Source of the DNA: Isoperla grammatica
Lineage: Eukaryota > Arthropoda > Insecta > Plecoptera > Perlodidae
Assembly: GCA_945910005.1 (NCBI GenBank)
Contig: OX246741.1
Location: forward strand, 41,155,180 to 41,219,179
Reading direction: 5' to 3'
Length of the DNA: 64,000 nt
Position numbers and translations under genes: made by a program. This document shows, one piece after another, positions 59,850 through 64,000 of this stretch. Position 1 is the stretch's first letter. Each line of letters begins with the position of its first letter. The notes below the pieces were generated by a model, which made no database searches, had not been told where the DNA came from, and worked only from the letters and a program-made list of their open reading frames with translations.

Positions 59850-61240
59850 AGAATGACAATGTTGTCCTTCCGGTCGTTATATATCGAGAGTGGCGCTTTC
59901 AAGCGGTGAGGTTACAAACTATTAACAGTAATAACTGCATGCTTACTCTACCTATTGGCAAATTCTTTAACTAGTTTTGAGCCCACCCGGTTTCGGCGGC
60001 TCTGTTGGTTCAAGATTTGAATCCACTTTGCAAATTAAATTCCACGCCATTTTTTATTCAACACAAACAATCAAAGTATTGTGATTGGCTGTCATAACGT
60101 AAAATTGTTCCGAAATTAATAAAAAAAAACATCAATGGAACGAAGTAATTTTGTTTTTCATTATTAGTATATTTTTCGTAGTTATCCCACATTGATATAT
60201 ATTTAAATAAGGCACCTAAGACAATTTGCTTAAAATGTTTAAAAATTCATAATATATTTGCGGGTATTTCGAACTCACAAAATATATTTTGGCAACAATT
60301 TTGGGGCAGGGCTTTCGATTTCCATTGAGATTAGTAACAACATTTTCAATGATATTAGTAAAGAATTAACAAGGATAAATTAATACATTTTTTCAATTCC
60401 ACGAGATCAAATATTATGATCTAACCGACATTGCAAGGACATTATAATTTGTTTGGTCCTATATATATTTTAAGATAGTTTGTTTTGTACATTTCATTTT
60501 AAATTACATATCATATTTGATCCAGTAGCAAAGAAGCTGTAATCTTAAATTAACAATTAAATCCAACTGATTTTCTAAAAAGTATTAATTTATTATACAT
60601 TATTTCATGAATACAAGTCAATTCCATTACATGTTGTATAATATTGATTTGTGTTCATGCAGTCATATGATTAAGGGAAATATGGAATGCAGAACTCGGG
60701 CACTGACGTCCGCGGTCCTCCATAGTGACAGTCGATCACCTTCCTTTTAGTTCTGAAAAAAAAACAACGGGACAAACAAGAGAAATATGGTCTTATATTC
60801 ATCAGCAAATACCTCCAGCTGTCTTGGACATCTTATTTATAACTACTAACGAGCACAAGATATTTAGGGGTTGGATGCGAACGCTCAACCTGTTGACAGG
60901 ACATACATACACAACGCTATAATATGTAAGCCTTTACGCCCCCCCCCCCCGCCCCCCCACCCCGTCAGCAGCAACTAATGTAGATACGAAGTAAGGGGGT
61001 CAACCGTCCCTTGTACACATGTAGCCTCCCCGTTATAACATAAGGCTGGGTGTAGGCCTAAACCATCCATAGTAGTAATGTAAAATTAAAAATTATATTG
61101 ATTTCTAGTCTAGGCCTACCCAACCCAGATACAAGAAATACGTATTATTTATTATCTGCTTTGTTGCAATGACGGCTCTGTTTCATATATGCCTACACAG
61201 GCCTATTGGTAATAAAGTCGATTTCTGAAGTTAAATAAAA
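59850..61240. other. non-coding stretch with C-runs
   Basis: AT-rich, with a C12-G-C7 run at 60939-60958. The plus frame at 60725-60922 was not recognised. Confidence 0.4.
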
Positions 61241-61242
61241 AC

Positions 61243-61312
61243 CATGCCCGACCTGGAAATTGAACCCCGTACCTTCTTTATTGGAAGCAGGAATAAACCC
61301 ACTACACACTAC
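61243..61312 (-). repeat. tRNA-related SINE head next to a poly-C run
   Basis: Minus strand: CTGCTTCCAAT then AGAAGGTACGGGGTTCAATT, parallel to the 18958 copy (CTGCTTCCGAT, AGAAGGTCCCGGGCTCAAAT). The AAGTTAAATAAAAA tail segment is also shared. A 14-C run follows at 61316-61329. Confidence 0.5.
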
Positions 61313-61483
61313 ATACCCCCCCCCCCCCCTCCCCACAATTGTAAATTTCTGGATACGCCACTGAGCCCCACCCCCTTGGGCTTTAGTATGTAATAAATGT
61401 GTAGGGATGTAAACTAACTCTGAGGGGTAAACGATCCTTGATACACTGGTAGACGAAAAAAAGAGGATAAGCTAGGATTTATT

Positions 61484-61601
61484 GTCGGTGCACAATAGCC
61501 CGGGAAGGAGCTCCGGTAACGGTAACGGGAAAGTTCGCTATAATTTAACATTGCCCGGTAACGGTAACGGGAAGTTCCTTCCCGGGCTATTGTGCACCGA
61601 C
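61484..61601. mobile_element. 118-bp foldback with GGTAAC repeats in both arms
   Basis: GTCGGTGCACAATAGCCCGG followed by GAAGGAGCT pairs with AGTTCCTTCCCGGGC followed by TATTGTGCACCGAC. Next to each arm is a direct CCGGTAACGGTAACGGG, so that motif is in the same orientation on both sides and does not pair. No target-site duplication is clear. Confidence 0.65.
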
Positions 61602-61609
61602 CATAAAGA

Positions 61610-62060
61610 TAAGCACGAGAGTCAACTTTGCGGACATCGTTCACCAAGAACCACAGCAAGGAAAAGGAACCCACAAGCACTGCGACACTGTAAGGAGAAC
61701 AACACTCTTGTCATCGAGATATCGATTCGTGAATCTCCCGTGTTTAAAGGGATACAACAAGAACATAACAAGAGTATTGATATTATTACAGAATCGCAGT
61801 GCTGGACTAGGCTAGCTAGGCCTAGAACTTGAATGGTCGTTTTTCTTCTTATGTAGGCCTAGGCCCTAGACCCACATCGACGTATTAGACTATAACAAAC
61901 AACAATAACATAAAACACTTACCTGTCACGGGCTTTCGGAAACCGAAAGAAAGAAAGATCCTCCCTCGATTGCCGACTGTTTATGCAGTCTTTGTATTTG
62001 ATTTGCGATGCAAACGGTTCATTGTAAATATTTCACGAATCTCGAAATGTCCACCAAAAC
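61610..62060. other. non-coding, relatively CpG-rich stretch
   Basis: A minus-strand GTGACAG|GTAAGTGT donor lies at about 61916-61926, with a CTTTCGGTTTCCGAAAG hairpin just upstream on that strand. It could be a 5' leader exon, but no coding sequence was recognised. Confidence 0.3.
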
Positions 62061-62063
62061 AGA

Positions 62064-62262
62064 AGCCACTGCCTTCTGTCAAACAACTTCACTTGTCTCC
62101 AAGGAAACCAACACCGCGACGTAAACGATGCGATGGTCCCGCTACTAGCGGTCGGGTTACACACAACTAATAAAGCCACTGCCTTCTAAGTCAAACAAGT
62201 TCACTTGCGACGTAAAGAATGCGATGGTCACGCTACTCGTGGTCAGGTTACACACTACTGCT
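62064..62262 (+). repeat. imperfect 110-bp tandem duplication
   Basis: AGCCACTGCCTTCT, GTCAAACAA, TTCACTTG, GCGACGTAAA, ATGCGATGGTC, CGCTACT, GGTTACACAC recur in order at 110-bp offset (62064 and 62174). The second unit lacks a short internal segment. Confidence 0.7.
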
Positions 62263-62452
62263 TTAAGAAATAGGCTGTCCTATCTCGGTTGCACCCGCCT
62301 GTGTAGTGGTGTAGTTACAAGTCCTATCGATGAGGAACTAAGCCTAGGCCTAGGCCTACAATCGGCAAATTTAGAGGTTAGGCCTATTCTTGAAGTAACC
62401 TTAGCGACTTTCCATGCTCGTCTTGCCAGATAAAGTCTCTGTGTGTGTGTAT

Positions 62453-62520
62453 ACCTTCTCCACAGCCTTCTCGACGGGTCAATCCGCGGATTGACCCGTC
62501 GAGAAGGCTGTGACCTTCTC
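62453..62520. mobile_element. perfect 52-bp palindrome with 8-bp target-site duplication
   Basis: 62461-62512 is an exact palindrome running from CACAGCCTTCTCGACGG to its complement, with CCGCGG at the centre and no spacer. It is flanked on both sides by ACCTTCTC (62453-62460 and 62513-62520). The 8-bp duplication and CACAG/CTGTG ends are hAT-like. It would be little more than two terminal repeats joined head to head. Confidence 0.8.
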
Positions 62521-62524
62521 TATT

Positions 62525-63190
62525 GGGCATGTTTCATGGGGTTTCCTCTCAAAATATCTTAATTTCTACTTCAAAATAATGTGCTTATCTCAGCAACTTT
62601 TTTCCTTCACATTTGACTATTAAATTCGCTAGGGCCTACTCCTTTTTAGTGGTTACTCCTAGAGGTCTGATTTTTTTTGTAGAAGTTAGTAATTGTCATA
62701 CTAATAAACTCACATAGCCTAAAAAAAAAATTGAAAATGTTATGCATAAAATATTTATATTTGTTAAACTAAAACTTCCACAGAATTTTAAGTACTCAAA
62801 TATGAAACATATCCATATGTGACAATGTGAATACAACTATTAGTGACAATAATAATAAAAAAAAAAGTTGCTAATGTCAGTTGTAAAAGAACTACCGGTA
62901 TAGGCTTTTAACTAAAACGTGTATTTTCCCGCCCCCCCCCCCACCACCACCGGACCCCCCATTACCCCCCCAATTTTTTTACCCATTTAATAGTTTGTAA
63001 AGTTGATCATTATTTTAAAATTTCACGACCTTACCTCTGTAAATAAGGAAAATAACTTTTTCAGTGGCTGTCCCCCTTAAATACATGATAATCGGCATAT
63101 TGTAATATCTTAATATCCAACAGACACTTCAAATAACCTCCAGATAGTGAACCATCTTTGCACCCACACAAGTTAAATTTCTTCTCATTT
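62525..63190. other. non-coding stretch with a C-run
   Basis: AT-rich, with an 11-C run followed by ACC repeats at 62932-62951. No gene seen. Confidence 0.4.
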
Positions 63191-63194
63191 TCAG

Positions 63195-63271
63195 TCTTCA
63201 TTTATGATGGGTGCAAACATTCGGTGGAGGTGCCGGACAAAAGACGGTACACTATGCATTTCAGAGTAGCG
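63195..63271 (+). CDS. possible internal exon
   Basis: TTTCTTCTCATTTTCAG ends at 63194, a good acceptor. The next bases read, in one phase, FIYDGCKHSVEVPDKRRY then TMHFR, a charged and polar sequence unlike the surrounding AT-rich frames. A donor-like GTAGCG at 63266 or GCG|GTAAAC at 63272 could end it. I do not recognise the protein. If real, the element starting at 63361 lies in its downstream intron. Confidence 0.25.
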
Positions 63272-63360
63272 GTAAACTTAGTTGTCATTTCAGTTCTTTC
63301 CCCACCTATTCTCGTTCAACAAGTATCGCAAATCACTCATTTACTTTTCATTCCATTTTA

Positions 63361-64000
63361 GGGTTGCCAACTATTGAATATGAAAATACGGGAATTTTAA
63401 AATTGATGTGAAATGTAGAGGGAAAGAGGATGGAGATGTCCTAGTTGCCGAAGGCCAAATCGCCGCAGGCGCAAAAAAATGTTTCTTATAATAGACGTTA
63501 GGTCCCAGAAAATGAGTTTAGGGATTTGATATTAACTTTGCAGGTGTAATTTTCTCATTCAATTAATGTTTAATTTGGGAAGGTAAATTGAATTAATATG
63601 TATCATTTAAGCTGGTTACCTTCTACATTTTGTCAAGCTATTTTGCATCACGTAGAATCTTTATATCCCGCTTTAAATAATCATAAAATTTTTGACACGA
63701 AAGAGAATAAATACCAACAACTTGTAACTCAGCTGGTTGATCTGTTTCTATTATCTACCCATTTATGTACCATCATGTATTAAATATAATGAAACAATTG
63801 TCTCAACATTAGACTTTAAGTTCAAAATGCTCAAATGCTGAAAACTGTGTACTACTACTGTTAGTAGGCGGAAGTTTACGAAATGTGTATTTTAAAACAA
63901 ATTGTGAAAATACGGGAAAACTGATTCCCGTGTAGAGTTGATACGGGAAGCGGGAAATCACAGTGGAAAACGGGATTTCCCGGGAAATACGGGAGAGTTG
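63361..64000 (+). mobile_element. element cut by the window end, GGGTTGCCAACT terminus
   Basis: GGGTTGCCAACT at 63361 and the last bases of the window (GGGAGAGTTG) would complete an inverted terminus if GCAACCC follows. ATACGGGA-type motifs are repeated in both ends (63387, then 63910-63995 several times). The 61-codon frame at 63598-63783 was not recognised. The right boundary is not in the window. Confidence 0.35.

Overview
The window reads as nuclear DNA from an animal, most likely a marine invertebrate. It is AT-rich and gene-poor. It is full of microsatellites, satellite arrays, tRNA-derived SINE-like repeats, miniature inverted-repeat elements (MITEs) and long poly-G/poly-C runs, and it has no bacterial-style gene packing. 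The phylum cannot be fixed from sequence alone. The one long protein belongs to a family I recall from corals, hemichordates and molluscs, which fits a marine invertebrate.

The main object is a 4.1-kb mobile element at 14607-18749. It has terminal inverted repeats of about 0.95-1.1 kb, each built from a 278-bp tandem subunit. Between them lies one 490-codon ORF (16472-17944, minus) with the acidic-motif order of a PIN/FEN1-like nuclease. No DDE transposase is visible. The ORF starts inside one of the inverted repeats. This is the best candidate for an undescribed system.

Layout. 0-5 kb: SINE-like repeats, an inverted pair of small MITEs, poly-G-rich element ends and an uninterrupted 444-bp (TAAA)n tract. 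5-14 kb: mostly plain DNA with a foldback element at 8.6 kb and an 82-bp satellite at 10.9-11.6 kb. 14.4-18.75 kb: the large element, inserted beside a SINE-like repeat. 19-21.2 kb: a tRNA-like SINE head and the best non-transposon coding candidate, a 48-residue single-pass membrane protein (20889-21035, minus). 22-23 kb: a MITE with a second one nested in it, and a 14-bp minisatellite. 26-34 kb: foldback, microsatellites, an 18-bp minisatellite on a dispersed repeat, and a (CTGTA)n tract. 39.4-40.3 kb: a 71/65-bp satellite. 44 kb: second copy of the 18-bp minisatellite repeat and a possible terminal exon. 47-51 kb: a TA-flanked MITE and a decayed non-LTR reverse transcriptase. 54-59 kb: several MITEs. 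61-64 kb: foldbacks, a perfect 52-bp palindrome with 8-bp target-site duplication, a possible exon, and an element cut by the window end.

No operon-like gene cooperation is visible. Any host genes here are represented only by a few short exon candidates, so the window is probably intergenic or intronic. All family assignments come from reading motifs by eye, without database searches.
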